Position numbers and translations under genes: made by a program
In this document: piece after piece, positions 9,890 through 20,130 of the stretch
Position numbering within the stretch: position 1 is the first letter of the stretch
Layout of the letters: the number at the start of each line of letters is the position of its first letter
Notes under the pieces: generated by a model
Database searches by the model: none
Seen by the model: only the letters and a program-made list of their open reading frames with translations
Told to the model about the DNA's origin: nothing
Origin: Aricia agestis
Taxonomy: Eukaryota > Arthropoda > Insecta > Lepidoptera > Lycaenidae
Direction: 5' to 3'
DNA: 64,000 bases
Assembly: GCF_905147365.1 (NCBI RefSeq)
Contig: NC_056420.1
Location: 2,552,001-2,616,000, forward strand

Positions 9890-10180
9890 AGCATGGCCAC
9901 AGTAGAAATGCGAAAGTATAGAAAAACTGTGGATATGGATATAGAAAAAATGTATGGAAAAATCAAATATAATGCCACCTTATGACATAATATACTATAG
10001 TACTAAAAATTCAAATAAAATCTTACTTTATGTCATAGATAATGTCATAGTCTATGTCATGAAGGGGCATTTTATTTGAATTTTTGTTGGACGTGGCTAG
10101 CCGCGGTAGAGATCGGAACGGTACCTTCAGTTTATCTCCACAGAGTTTATCTACTTTCGCATTTCTACTGTGGCCATGCT
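9890..10180. repeat. MITE M3, 291 bp, ~29-bp TIR
   Basis: Perfect inverse-complement ends AGCATGGCCACAGTAGAAAT... (9890) and ...ATTTCTACTGTGGCCATGCT (10180). The inner parts (TCAAATA-AATGCC / GGGGCATTTTATTTGA) are also inverted, so much of the element can fold on itself. No coding capacity. Confidence 0.8.
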
Positions 10181-10350
10181 AGAAGTCGCTGATAGCTAAA
10201 CCTAACAGGTATTTGCTTCACAAGTATTAAAACATACTAGATTCCTATTTCCTCGTCTTCTAAGTTTGTCCCGGACTCCAATGTCAAAATGTGCATGGGT
10301 GTCCAGAAAATTCGAAGTAAATTTACCATTAATTTTGCCAAAATTTTTCC

Positions 10351-10452
10351 CGCTCAATCTGAATCTGAATCTCAATCAAAATTTGTATCCTAATCCGAAT
10401 CCGAATCTGTTGCCACATCCGCAACCGCATCCATATCCGCATTCGCATTCAG
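10351..10452. repeat. Degenerate hexanucleotide tandem repeat (AATCCG/CATCCG-like)
   Basis: A run of 6-mers such as AATCTG, AATCCG and CATCCG over about 100 bp. It translates as an artificial N-P-L / H-P repeat peptide and should not be taken as a gene. Confidence 0.6.
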
Positions 10453-10737
10453 TCAAATTTCAGATATAATCCTGATTATATTATTGTAACATGATAAGCG
10501 CCAGTATTATATTACTAAATCCTAATCAAACTTGGCATTTCACTAAGCACAGTCATGATATTATGTTTTATCTACAACACAAGCACATGTGGATAAAATT
10601 TGGCGCATAAGCGCTATGTGTTTTGACATTTCACCACTTTGGTCATAGACGTATGTAATAGACATGGCAGAAAGAAAGCGTGACAGAAAACAAACACTGC
10701 GGGAGTGGCGGTAGAAGAAATAAAACAACTGATTCAT

Positions 10738-11064
10738 ACGTGGGAGAGACATGCTTTGGCACGAATGGGCCGGCTCGACCGGAAAAATACCACGTTCTCA
10801 CAGAAAACCGACGTGAAACAGCGCTTGCGCTGTGTTTCGCCGAGTGAGTGAGTTTACCGGAGGTCCAAACCCCTACCTTATTCCCTTCCCTACCCTCCCC
10901 TATTCCCTTCCCTTCCCATCCCTACCTTATTACCCTATTCTCTCTTAAAAGGCCGGCAACGCACCTGCAGCTCCTCTGATGCTGCGAGTGTCCATGGGCG
11001 ATGGAAGTTGCTTTCCATCAGGTGACCCGTTTGCTCGTTTGCCCCCTTATTTCATAAAAAAAAA
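10738..11064 (+). mobile_element. SINE-like element, copy S5
   Basis: Full-length copy, ACGTGGGAGAGACATG to CTTATTTCATAAAAAAAA. Confidence 0.75.
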
Positions 11065-12102
11065 CTGAGTAGGCAAGCAGGCGTACATTTTTGCCAGGCG
11101 ATCGAAAGAGAGAGGCAGATGTTATTTCCTACGCTGCACCGGTGGTCAACTCTTCCTCTGTCTTACGAACGTTCGATCAGATCACATGCGAGCTTCTTAA
11201 TTTTTACTCATCCGAAAAAAATTAAATAAAATAAAAATAAAAATATGGAAATATACTCAAGTGGTGGCCTTATCAGTCAAAATTTACCGCATCCGAAAAA
11301 AATTACGAGTTCAAAAATAATTTGGAAAGAAACTGAACTATGTTCCAAACAATGAGATATATACAAAACTACATAAAATATGACAAAAATTTTATGAAAT
11401 TTTGTAACTAATCTCATTGTTTTGACTAGCTACGATGCGTAGCATCGTAGCAAATAACGTAGACAGTGCTACGAAATACATTTTTGTACTGGATGTTTGC
11501 ATTACTTCTTGGCCCGATTAATTATACCGTTTGAGATTACTACATGTTTCTTCTTAGGACTCAAAATATCATTTTATTCGGATTTTTTCCCTAAAAATCG
11601 TTTTAATCATTTCTAAAGAGTATGAAACACCGCTAGTTAAGTTTTTACATAAAAAAAATGGCAAGTTTGATATTTTTGGGGCCAAATAATATAAAATTTG
11701 ACATTTTTATAATAGCTTAAAAATTACCTGTAATATTTTTTTTTAAATATACACGCCGTGTCCCAAGTTTCGAAATCTTTGGTTGGCGCATTAGCATGTG
11801 TTTTGACACTTATAGTGCATTTTAGCGCATTAATTTAATTCCGATACCGCTTCATCATGTGTCGATGCAGGTTACAGAGTTTAGATCGTGTACGAGAAAA
11901 GCCTGATAGATGACAGAATCCAATCTGCAAGTTTGTCAGTCAACACTAGGGTGACCGTAGTAATGGATTTGGTGGGACATTGAAAAATTGTTAATCAAGA
12001 TAGTTGCTAATCGTTTAAAGGCGCTCTGTTGGCTCAAGATGAATTCGATTGCCATCATGATTGCGAACCTGAGCTTGCACGATCGACGTCGATCATGAGT
12101 AT
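11065..12102. other. Unassigned AT-rich DNA with a small perfect hairpin
   Basis: No gene recognised. A hairpin GCTACGATGC-GTA-GCATCGTAGC sits near 11430-11452. The remainder is AT-rich with A/T homopolymers. Confidence 0.3.
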
Positions 12103-12258
12103 AAGGGTTGATTCAGACCGAAACGCGACGCGTAGATGCATTTCTAAATTAGTATGGATATAACAGATTCGCAAGACGTCTGACGCAATTGAAATCTGTC
12201 AAATCCATACAAATTTAAAATGCATCTACGCGTCGCGTTGCGGTCTGAATCAACCCTT
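12103..12258. repeat. MITE M4, ~155 bp, TIR AGGGTTGATTCAGACCG, TA flanks
   Basis: Ends AAGGGTTGATTCAGACCG and CGGTCTGAATCAACCCTT, followed inward by inverted AACGCGACGCGTAGATGCAT blocks. TA on each side fits a Tc1/mariner-type target. Internal ATATCCATACT and ATCCATACAAAT words also pair. Confidence 0.8.
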
Positions 12259-12567
12259 AAACGGATATTTACACGTTCTTAATTGTGGTATTGGATCATC
12301 ACACATTAAAATATAAGGAACAATAGAGATAACGTCACATTTAAAAAAATACACATAACGCAAGAACATTTGTATGTTATCGTGTCTGTATATTGTGCTT
12401 TCTGCATTTATTGTTCTTGTAACAACAATAGGGCCAATCATTTTTATTAGTTATTGGTTAAACTAGCAAAAGTTTTAGGTGCCAGATTCATGTTTGGGTG
12501 TTGCAGCAACCACCTATCTATCATGATACTACTACTACTTTTAAATAGGACGCTATTTTATTCTGAA

Positions 12568-12830
12568 CGAGCTTTTGCCCGCGGCTTCGCTCGCGTTAAG
12601 AAGTTTTATTATATACAAACTTTCATCTCCTATTTGAACCCCTTGGGGTTGGAATTTATCAAAATCCTTTCTTAGCGGATCCCTACGTTATAACCTCTAT
12701 CTGCATGCCAAATTTCAGCCCGATCCATCCAGTGGTTTGGTCTGTGCGTTGATAGATCACTATGTCAATCAGTCAGTCAGTCACCTTTGAGTTTTATATA
12801 CATATATATATTTATGTGCCAGAGGCACAA
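12568..12830 (-). mobile_element. Helitron-like fragment, GC-hairpin 3' end type
   Basis: The left end GAGCTTTTGCCCGCGGCTTC-GCTCGCGTT is the inverse complement of a Helitron-style 3' end: a CGCGAGCGAAGCCGCG hairpin then GGCAAAAGCTCG, where CTCG replaces the expected CTAG. The rest (CCCGATCCATCCAGTGGTTT, repeated TCAG) is a common insect interspersed repeat. Confidence 0.5.
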
Positions 12831-13169
12831 TATACGATGCCCCATGATAGACAAGTGCTTACACTCATGTAGAAGGGTATTCGTATAATTTATTATAGTT
12901 TCCTATGGTCGAGGTCGATTGCAGATTCTCAAAACAGCTTTAGCAATTGTAACTCAATGCGTTACAATTTATTTTTTATTTACTTTGTCCTGAAAATTCC
13001 TGTCAATGTGGTCACCGTAAGTTAAACGAGTCAGTTTGACAGTATGTCGAGCGCGCTAACGAGGTTCGGGTAGTTGAGTATTGGTCGGTTAAATTATAAT
13101 ATTTTTAAAAGAGAAATGGCTGCACTCGGAGACATTCATTTTATTTATTTAGTACTACCACATTATGTA
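12831..13169. other. Unassigned AT-rich DNA
   Basis: No recognised element or coding signal. Confidence 0.3.
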
Positions 13170-13632
13170 CTGTCAGAGAAGTTGATTCCTAGGCAGATGG
13201 GGGACCTATGTAGTTTGGTCGCGTTACATCAACCAGACAAATCACAATCAACATTGAATTGACACGACCCGACCATAAAGTTAATATACCTAGCGGAATA
13301 GAGAAACAAAGGCCTGAGCAAGAGAGATGTCACTATCAGTAGCACCGCGTGGTAAAAAGAGACGTGTGATACATGACAGCAGCACTCTTTTTTTGACGTC
13401 CAGTCGGCACGTGCCGCACGTTGACAATTTAATCTCATAGAATTCAGGTTCAATCATGCTTGTGTAAGTGTATATGTACACACTACATATATTTTTCACA
13501 CAGATGAAAACCATTTTCGGTTTCGTTTGACAGCTCGAGATTGTTGCTCTATTCCGCTAGGTATATTATCTTTATGGACCCGACCAAATGACGTTGGTCT
13601 GTCAACTGCCTAGGAATCAAGTTCCTCGATGG
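13170..13632 (-). mobile_element. TA-MITE family M2, interrupted by M1
   Basis: M2 has ends CTGTCAGAGAAGTTGATTCC and GGAATCAA(C/G)TTCCTCGATGG between TA dinucleotides, and is 154-156 bp in the intact copies at 38215 and 56070. Here M1 (13273-13577) plus one copy of its 6-bp duplication sits in the middle. Subtracting 311 bp leaves 152 bp, the expected M2 length. Confidence 0.85.
13273..13577 (-). mobile_element. MITE M1, copy 2, nested in M2
   Basis: A 305-bp element, reverse relative to the copy at 5302. Flanked by a perfect 6-bp direct repeat ACCCGA (13267-13272 and 13578-13583). The TIRs match those of copy 1. Confidence 0.88.
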
Positions 13633-13639
13633 TACATTA

Positions 13640-14130
13640 TCTATATATTATTACGTGAGAGAAAAACTTTGTAACCCTTTTTACGAAAAATGGGGAAACG
13701 TAGGAGCATGAAATTTCGCACAGTTATAGTTTATATGGAGAAGGAGTGCATCGAGCCAATATTATTTTAAAATTATGCTTTTATCATATATATTTTTAAC
13801 AAATAAAACGTTACACACACTACGACACTACTACTAGGAAAGATGACAGATTTTTGAGTGACAAGCCTATACATATGAATTATACTCTTTTATTTATGGT
13901 TGAAGTCTGTTGACAAGAAGTTGACAAATTGAAAATGGATTATAGTATTTTTTATTGAATCTTAGATACTATTAGACAATGCTTACACGGCCAGTCTGAG
14001 ATCAGCTGAGTCCTAGAGACAAAAGTTGAAAAAAATTTTGATAAAGTCAATATTTTTTTTACAAAATATAGGTAGTAGTCCTAATGTCAGTGAAACTAAG
14101 GTCGAATTTCGACCATTGGGCGATCTCTAG
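13640..14130 (+). mobile_element. Helitron family D, full-length-like non-autonomous copy
   Basis: Begins TCTATATATTATTACG (Helitron 5' TC) after an A/T. Ends with hairpin GGTCGAATTTCGACC, then ATTGGGCGATCT and CTAG at 14127-14130 followed by T. A reverse copy at 53139-53521 shares both ends. The body is AT-rich and encodes no Rep/helicase. Confidence 0.7.
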
Positions 14131-15003
14131 TTATCTTAAAACAACTTAAATTACACAATATTGCATCTAATGCACATGACAACAGTGGCAGACAGTGATG
14201 TACATAGCATTTCCATTAAAACGTGTATTATATTCTCACTAAAATTTTTTTTCAGTTAATTTATAATGTAGAGTTTGACGGAATATGTATGGAATTTAAA
14301 TTAAGTAAATCATCACTTAATCTCTCTGAATGCAGTCAACAAACTTATGTTCATTATAAATTATTATTGACAGGTATTCGGCAACGACTGTTTTTTTTAA
14401 TTGTGTGTGGTTTGGGGTACAAACGTATTTTATGATTCAAAGTGCGAAGCTAGTCACAAAATGAAATTCAAAGTTTGTTATTTTAAGTTAAATTTTGTGA
14501 CAAATCCCGTGGTTTAGACCATAGAACATGTCCATCGTAAGTATACAATCGACATTTTCTATGATCTAAGCCATAATATGGGTTGGTTATAAATGTTTGA
14601 TATCAAATATTATTCGTATGCTTAAAAATTCTTCGCATTTTCAATAGTAAAATCGCTCGCTTTAGTGTGGACAATAAAATTCTAGAAAATTCCACGGAAT
14701 TCCCTGGAAGAGATTGATCAATTTCATTATAAAGTCATATAATCTCGATATAAAATCGATTTGTTTCCAATCTAAATTAATTGGAAATCGAACGGCGATC
14801 AAGGGGCACTTGACTGTAATTCCTTTTGAGCGAAACGAATGGAGCTGCCTTGATTTTTTGTTTAATTTGATTTTCTCTCCGCAATAAAACAATCGGAAAA
14901 GATAGTTAGCGAGCGATATTGGATGAATTAATCTGTTTAGTAAAAAACTTAGGTAAAATCTATATTATACAAGGTGTGACAAAACTAAGTGATAATAATT
15001 TAG
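14131..15003. other. Unassigned AT-rich DNA
   Basis: Short open frames (for example 14223-14435 plus, 14662-14892 minus) are present but have no recognisable domain, codon bias or partner exon. I see no element ends. Confidence 0.3.
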
Positions 15004-15186
15004 AGTATGTGTGTGTCCCTTATATTGAGTTCGTTGTGAAAGTAGCAGCACTGAAAGAGCAAAAAATGTTGTCATTTGTACGAGCGCTCTCGCGTCATAA
15101 TTTTTTCCATACAAAGGTGAAAAAAGTAACTCTTTAAGCGCTGCTACTTTCACAGCGAACCTAATATAGGAGACCCATACACATCC
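15004..15186. repeat. Foldback element M5, copy 1
   Basis: Arms contain GTTCGTTGTGAAAGTAGCAG / CTGCTACTTTCACAGCGAAC and GTGTGTCCC / GGGTCTCC as imperfect inverse complements. The central part holds TTTGTACGAGCGCTC. Same family as 40351-40543. Open frames on both strands here are shadows of the palindrome. Confidence 0.65.
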
Positions 15187-15296
15187 TAAGGCCCTTTTCA
15201 CATGCATAAAGCTGTCTAAGTAGTTCTTAGATTTCTACTTTGTACGGCACGGCGTGGCGACCGTGCCGCAACCGTATGCATGTGAAAAGGGCCTTA
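15187..15296. repeat. MITE M6, ~110 bp, TIR AAGGCCCTTTTCACATGCA
   Basis: Ends TAAGGCCCTTTTCACATGCA and TGCATGTGAAAAGGGCCTTA are perfect inverse complements. The centre GCACGGCGTGGCGACCGTGC is a further small hairpin. It directly abuts M5. Confidence 0.75.
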
Positions 15297-15334
15297 ACCT
15301 TTTACTTCACCTATGTTATCCATAAAACGTTATC

Positions 15335-15588
15335 CACATCGGTTTCGGTGATGGTGGTTGGTTTTGTTGAATCCACGCAATAGTATTCTCTCTTAATTCT
15401 TTGCTCACATAACGCTGTGGGACGGATGACCGACACGACTTGTATAAGATATGAATTACATTTCTTGACAGAAAATCAGGTGACTGACCTGCATTGTCCT
15501 AACCAAACATGGAAATAAAATTTGTTCATTGGGGATATCGAACTTATGACCTCCGAGTCAGGAGACACGCCCTAATCACGGAGACGTT
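15335..15588 (-). mobile_element. tRNA-derived SINE, copy T1 (minus)
   Basis: Shares GGTTTCGGTGATGGTGG, GTGGGACGGATGACCGACAC and CCTGCATTGTCCTAACCAAAC with the copies at 15633 and 20131. The tRNA-like head, with a B-box-like GATATCGAACTTATGACC in reverse, is at 15530-15588. Confidence 0.6.
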
Positions 15589-15632
15589 TTTGTTATACGC
15601 TTGACATAATATACAAACATAAAAATTATTGT

Positions 15633-16110
15633 TAACGCCTCCGTAGTCCAATGGTTTAGAGCAAGGGTGGCCAACCTTTTCGACACTTGGGCCGAAATTC
15701 GGAAGTAGAATTTTACCCCGGGCTGCACTACCAAATTTTACGTATACACGCGGTAGTGGTATGAAAGTCAAAATCGGCTACTAATTTTTCCTATTAGAAC
15801 TTAGTTAGAGCTTTTATTTAAAAAGTAAAAAGAGAAGTGTTTGTTTGCTTTTAATAGTTATAGGTATGTTAAGGTAATTTTAGTATTAACTTTTTTTACT
15901 TAAAAAAAAAGAGCGTAACTCTTGACTACGAGGTCGTGGGTTCGATTCCTGCATTGGAAACTTGTTATTTCCAAGTTTGGTTAAGACATTGCAGGCTGAA
16001 CACCTGATTGTCTAACAAGTAAGACGATCCATGCGTCGGATGGGCATGTAAAAAGTCGATCCTGCAAGGAATAGAGAGTGCTCTTGTGTACTGCGCACAT
16101 ACTTGGGAAC
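15633..16110 (+). mobile_element. tRNA-derived SINE, copy T2, split between A and B boxes
   Basis: The tRNA-like head CCTCCGTAGTCCAATGGTTT-AGAGC (A-box region) is interrupted after 15663 and resumes at about 15911 with GAGCGTAACTCTTGACTACG and the B box GGGTTCGATTCC. The body follows (TTGGTTAAGACATTGCAGGC, GACGATCCATGCGTCGGATG). The interruption ends in an A-run and is flanked by (A)GAGC on both sides, as expected for a retroposon insertion. Confidence 0.65.
15664..15911 (+). mobile_element. ~248-bp retroposon fragment inside SINE T2
   Basis: Begins AAGGGTGGCCAACCTTTTCG, ends in a run of nine A residues, and is flanked by a 4-5 base (A)GAGC duplication. The sequence looks like the 3' untranslated end of a 5'-truncated LINE, but the source family is not identified. 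Confidence 0.5.
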
Positions 16111-16917
16111 TATAAAATCGGACAGTTAAAAATAGCTCCCATACGAAATCGGTGTGGGAGTTATTAATTGTCTAAAATACTCCACACAAAATTTCATCTG
16201 AATTGGTCCAAGAGTGAAAAAATCGGACATTCAGATACTTTCAGATTCAGATACTCATTAGTAATATCAGTATAGATCCACCGCTAAATTAGCTTGAATC
16301 GACGGCAAAGCAATTGTGCCCTCCAATTTAAACTTCAGAAAAGTATTAACAATGGTTCGAAGTATTCTTTCTCTTAGTTCGCTTAGAAATTCCAACATGG
16401 TGCCTTTTCGTTTAAGGCGATACGTTTAATTTAAGAAAAGTTTATTGTTTGAACATTTGTCGCAAACATAACTATTAACTAATCAAGGACAGACGTAAAG
16501 AAAAATATCAACATTTTTATGCTTAGCCTTTTAAAGGAAATTTAAACGCTCCACATTGTATTTTTTTAAATTATATGTCCATCTTTAGGTAAAATATATA
16601 TTTTTTGGTTTCTTACAAATAGTATTTTTCGTGGCGGTTTTTGAAGATTAAGTCAGGACTTTATCCATTTCGTAGCATTATTGATTAATTATAATAACTA
16701 ATAGATAAATTAATCTTAGGAAACAGCACCCAGGCATAACAAACTGCGTTAGTACTATCAATTTTGATGGTAAATTCTTAATATTCCGCTATATAATAAT
16801 TCAGAGGAAAAGTACTTTGAAAACACCTTGTTTACACTTCATTACAAATTCAGGAAAAGTCGTGACTTATAAGGGAAGAAGAAAATGGAAAATTCAGTAG
16901 GAAATTTACGACATCAA
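16111..16917. other. Unassigned AT-rich DNA
   Basis: Contains a short inverted pair near 16136-16165 (AGCTCCCATAC / GTGTGGGAG). Otherwise no recognised feature. Confidence 0.3.
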
Positions 16918-17110
16918 TACTAATATTTTAGGAAAGTGTGTCTGTTTAACTGTTACCTTTTCGTACTAAAAGAGCTAAACCGATTCAGATGATAATTGGT
17001 ATGTTAGTGCTTTGAGTCCTGGAAATGGATGTAAGGTTTTGAATTTTGGAAAAATGTATAACTTCCGCGCGATATACGAATTTTCGGGCAACAAAATTGC
17101 AACGCAACAC
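16918..17110 (+). mobile_element. Lep1-like Helitron, copy f, heavily degraded
   Basis: ACTAATATTTTAGGAAAGTG, AAACCGATTCAGATGATAAT, CTTCCGCGCGATATACGAAT and GCAACAAAATTGCAACGC follow the family order. The terminal CTAG is lost. Confidence 0.55.
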
Positions 17111-17559
17111 AACTTAATGAGGCTTTAAGAAAATGACGATTTTATTAGTCTTTAATTATTTTAAACAAAATAATATTGTATTTCAAAGAAAAAAAATTAA
17201 GACAGTGAATGATCTAATGAAATAAGTAACTTAACTTTAAAACTTATAACATTTTTTTTTCCTTTTCCATCTATTCCGTCAGACACCTTCAAAAAATCTA
17301 CAGCTTCGGCATTTGGACATCCATCCTGAATATATTTCTCGAATTAATAATCAGTATCTACATAATATTATTATTGTAAATAAACACACGTTCATCATTA
17401 AACACTTGTTTGCGTCCCATCAGGAGCGTACTAAAAATAGTCAATAGCGGCCGTAATTGGCATCAAATCGTGTGCAGTACAATTAACAATAGTAAAGTAA
17501 ACGGGCAAATGTAATTATTATAGGTTAGTAGTGTCTTTGTTGAGGAAGTGGAGACGGCC
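17111..17559. other. Unassigned AT-rich DNA
   Basis: No element or coding signal; it leads into a GC-rich zone. Confidence 0.3.
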
Positions 17560-18652
17560 TTATCGACTGGGCGGCGCCGCACTCGGCTCAGGCTTTCCCC
17601 TCGGCCGAGCTCGGCAACTTTCGGCTGAACTCGGAGCTTACCACTGAAAATTTCAGGGCTGGCGCGAGCATTTTTCCGAGGCCTGAAATGTTTTTAGTTT
17701 TTGCGATAAAATCGTTTAATGTAGCTTTTTGATATTGTAAGGTTATTGTGAAGATGCTCGTATACGAGTTGCCATGTTAAGTTTAATATTATTGATTTAA
17801 TGATTACTGCGCTCAAGAAAAATAAGAATTTCAATCATTTAAGCGTTTCTTTCAAAACAAAAATTTATTATTTTGTTATGTTATACAAACAAGCTGAATT
17901 ACTGTCTTTTACAGTACAATAATACAAGATACTACGTTATGTTAGACCAAAAATTACTTAACGAAATAAAATGTGTAACGCAGTGGTGGCAACCCTGTAC
18001 TAGGCTCGCTCCGGGCACATGGCGGTCCGCGGGGCGCGGGGAATCGCGCCGCCCGGGCCGCCCCTCCTCAGTGGCGGGCTGCAGTGCCGAACGCGCGTGT
18101 CGCCTCCAACGCTCGCGCCCGCGACCACTCACTCAGCCAGCGACGCCGCACACGGCGGTGGCAGGCCCGGCCTCCGCTCCAGCCGGGCCGGCCCGAATCC
18201 CGCGGCACATGTGACCCCGCAAAATGAGTGCCCTCGTTTACGTCGTTAGTTGATAGAAGCCTGGCATGCCGATGTGAGTATCCGAATCGATTTACGGCAT
18301 GAGATACCGCATATAAAATGTAAAATTCAGACTTCCTGCAATGCGACAGTACGCGTAAAATGAGTGGGAGCACGTGTCTAGGATATATTCGGTGATCGGT
18401 GTGATTGTCAACAGTGGGACAGTTCGGCGGGGGGATTCGTCTGCACGCGCTCGGCACGCGAGCGGGGTCGGAGCGCGTTAGTGGCGCGTTTGGCGCGTTT
18501 GGCGCGTTCGGCGCGTTCGGCGCGCGGGATTCGCGCGAGATCGGCGCGCGGTCGCAGCCCTGGCGGGTTGGCGCCATGCGGTAGCGCGGTGGCGCGGCCG
18601 AGCGGCGAGCCTATCGTGCGCTCTCGGCTATGTGCCCCCCCTGCGCTACATT
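17560..18652. promoter_or_regulatory. CpG-rich island, candidate host promoter / 5' noncoding exon
   Basis: Two GC-rich blocks (about 17560-17690 and 17985-18650) stand out sharply from the AT-rich window. They are dense in CGCG, GCGC and CCGG words, unlike every repeat family here. Strong splice-donor matches GTGAGTAT (18274) and GTGAGTAC (18653) lie on the plus strand, the second exactly where the island stops. This is the pattern of a CpG-rich promoter with an untranslated first exon of a plus-strand gene whose coding exons lie elsewhere. Long open frames on both strands are a by-product of GC content and contain no recognisable domain. Orientation and start site are inferred only. Confidence 0.4.
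18483..18524 (+). repeat. 9-bp tandem repeat GGCGCGTT(T/C) inside the CpG island
   Basis: Four and a half copies: two GGCGCGTTT, two GGCGCGTTC, then GGCGCG. It gives the Asn-Ala-Pro repeat seen in the reverse-strand conceptual translation. Confidence 0.85.
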
Positions 18653-18659
18653 GTGAGTA

Positions 18660-19172
18660 CTATTTGCTTATTTATCGCCAAAAAACGGCCCCCGTTGTAT
18701 CGGGCCATTCGTTTTTATGTCCATTATAAAAAGCTAATTACGTAACATTTTAATTACTCCCCGAAAATGCTCAACATTTATCGGAGGCCGTATTTACGGC
18801 GCTCATAATTCTGGCCGGACCGAGCGAGGTCCTCCGCCGGCATCGCCTGATTAATCTAAGTACCGCAATCTAAAACTTCGACAGGCCCGATTGATATTGA
18901 TGGTGGAAGTTAAGCGTTATTGTTTGTCTTTATTGAATTTTGACAACGAAACATCTCGAAACTTCTCGACGATGTTTGCTCGATGGCAACTCGAGATATC
19001 CAATAAAAATACAATAATTCTCTTGTAAACACACTTACATTTATTTATTGGGCCACTTTCTTTTATATTTTTGCTATGAAATGTTGTTTGCTTATGTATG
19101 TTTTATTTGTGTGCCTTAGGTGTGCCTATATAAAACGTTGACTGATAAATACGTTGGTATGATCCGAACCAC
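18660..19172. other. Unassigned DNA downstream of the CpG island
   Basis: Possible first intron if the donor at 18653 is used. No element recognised. Confidence 0.25.
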
Positions 19173-19219
19173 GAATTTCAGCATCAGTATTCAAAATTTG
19201 AATACTAATGCTGAAATTC
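19173..19219. repeat. 47-bp near-perfect palindrome
   Basis: Two 23-base arms GAATTTCAGCATCAGTATTC-AAA and its inverse complement, with one mismatch (C/T) and no real loop. A second hairpin GTCTACTAG-ATCAGA-CTAGTAGAC follows at 19245-19268. Confidence 0.9.
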
Positions 19220-19268
19220 AATATTATAAAGTATCTGGACCATAGTCTACTAGATCAGACTAGTAGAC

Positions 19269-19777
19269 ATACAATAGTAAAATTATTTATCAGAAATATC
19301 TTATAAATAATTTTACTGTGACTTCAAATAAAGGTCGGTAAGTAGTTATAACTTATAATATATATGTGTGAAATTTCCTATTCAACAGATGTTTTTGTAA
19401 AGTAGGTAAGTTTCTGAATGTGACTAAAGAGTGTAGGGCCACCTGATGTTATGAGAGCAACTAACAATATCACAGTAAACAGATTTTATCTACCTATGTT
19501 AGTGTAGGCCAGGTATTTTACAAAGGTAAAACTGACTTACTCCTAAAAATACATTTAGGCAAAATGTCTTAAAAAAATTCAATCTTGTGGTTGAAATTAT
19601 CGTTGAAAATATTTCAAAAGCAAAAGCAAACTTGGGGATGTTTCTCGAGACGAGATTTTGACTAGATATCGTACAAACTCGAAATATTGACTTGTGATAT
19701 TCTAGAGTTTCTCTACTTATAACTATTAAAATTTTAAAAGTTAGTTATGGTGATGACATAATTTGTTTACTTAAGCT
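19269..19777. other. Unassigned AT-rich DNA
   Basis: No recognised feature. Confidence 0.3.
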
Positions 19778-19876
19778 GTTTCACCATCCACAACTTATCT
19801 GACAGAGAGAGTATCTGTCAGGCAAGTTGTGGATAGCCTATCCGAGACTTATCAGGAAGTGGTGAAACATGCCCTA
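19778..19876. repeat. MITE M7, copy 1, ~100 bp
   Basis: Ends GCTGTTTCACCA and TGGTGAAAC plus inner inverted ATCCACAACTTATCTGACAG / CTGTCAGGCAAGTTGTGGAT. The related copy is at 60833-60958, where the outer arms are better preserved. Confidence 0.7.
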
Positions 19877-20130
19877 AATGTTCTCGTGTTTGTTATGCTA
19901 AGCTATTAAAATGATTTTAATTGAAATTTAGAATATGCAGTAGCTCCGTTAGGTTCGAGCATCGGCTTCATTTTATCACGATTAAAATATGGATCTTCTT
20001 ATTTATAATATTATTCATCCATGCCAGGCCGTATTATCCCAAAATGACATTATATTATAAAACGTTCCATATTAATGTGATGTCATATTAATGAGAACCT
20101 TAAAAGAAATCCCGAAAAGTAAAAATAAAA

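Noticed and set aside
10266..10469. 67-codon frame with Asn-Leu / Pro-His repeats
   Set aside because: Artefact of a hexanucleotide tandem repeat.
13229..13514. Minus-strand frames resembling one at 5379-5606
   Set aside because: The similarity comes from two copies of MITE M1, not from a duplicated gene.
15653..15966. Possible tRNA gene around the A- and B-box-like sequences
   Set aside because: The boxes belong to a tRNA-derived SINE split by an insertion; no complete cloverleaf can be drawn. The B box at 20876 likewise belongs to a SINE.
18068..18577. 169-codon minus-strand open frame over the CpG island with an Asn-Ala-Pro repeat
   Set aside because: Open only because of GC content and a nonamer repeat; overlapping frames on the plus strand are equally open and no domain is recognisable.
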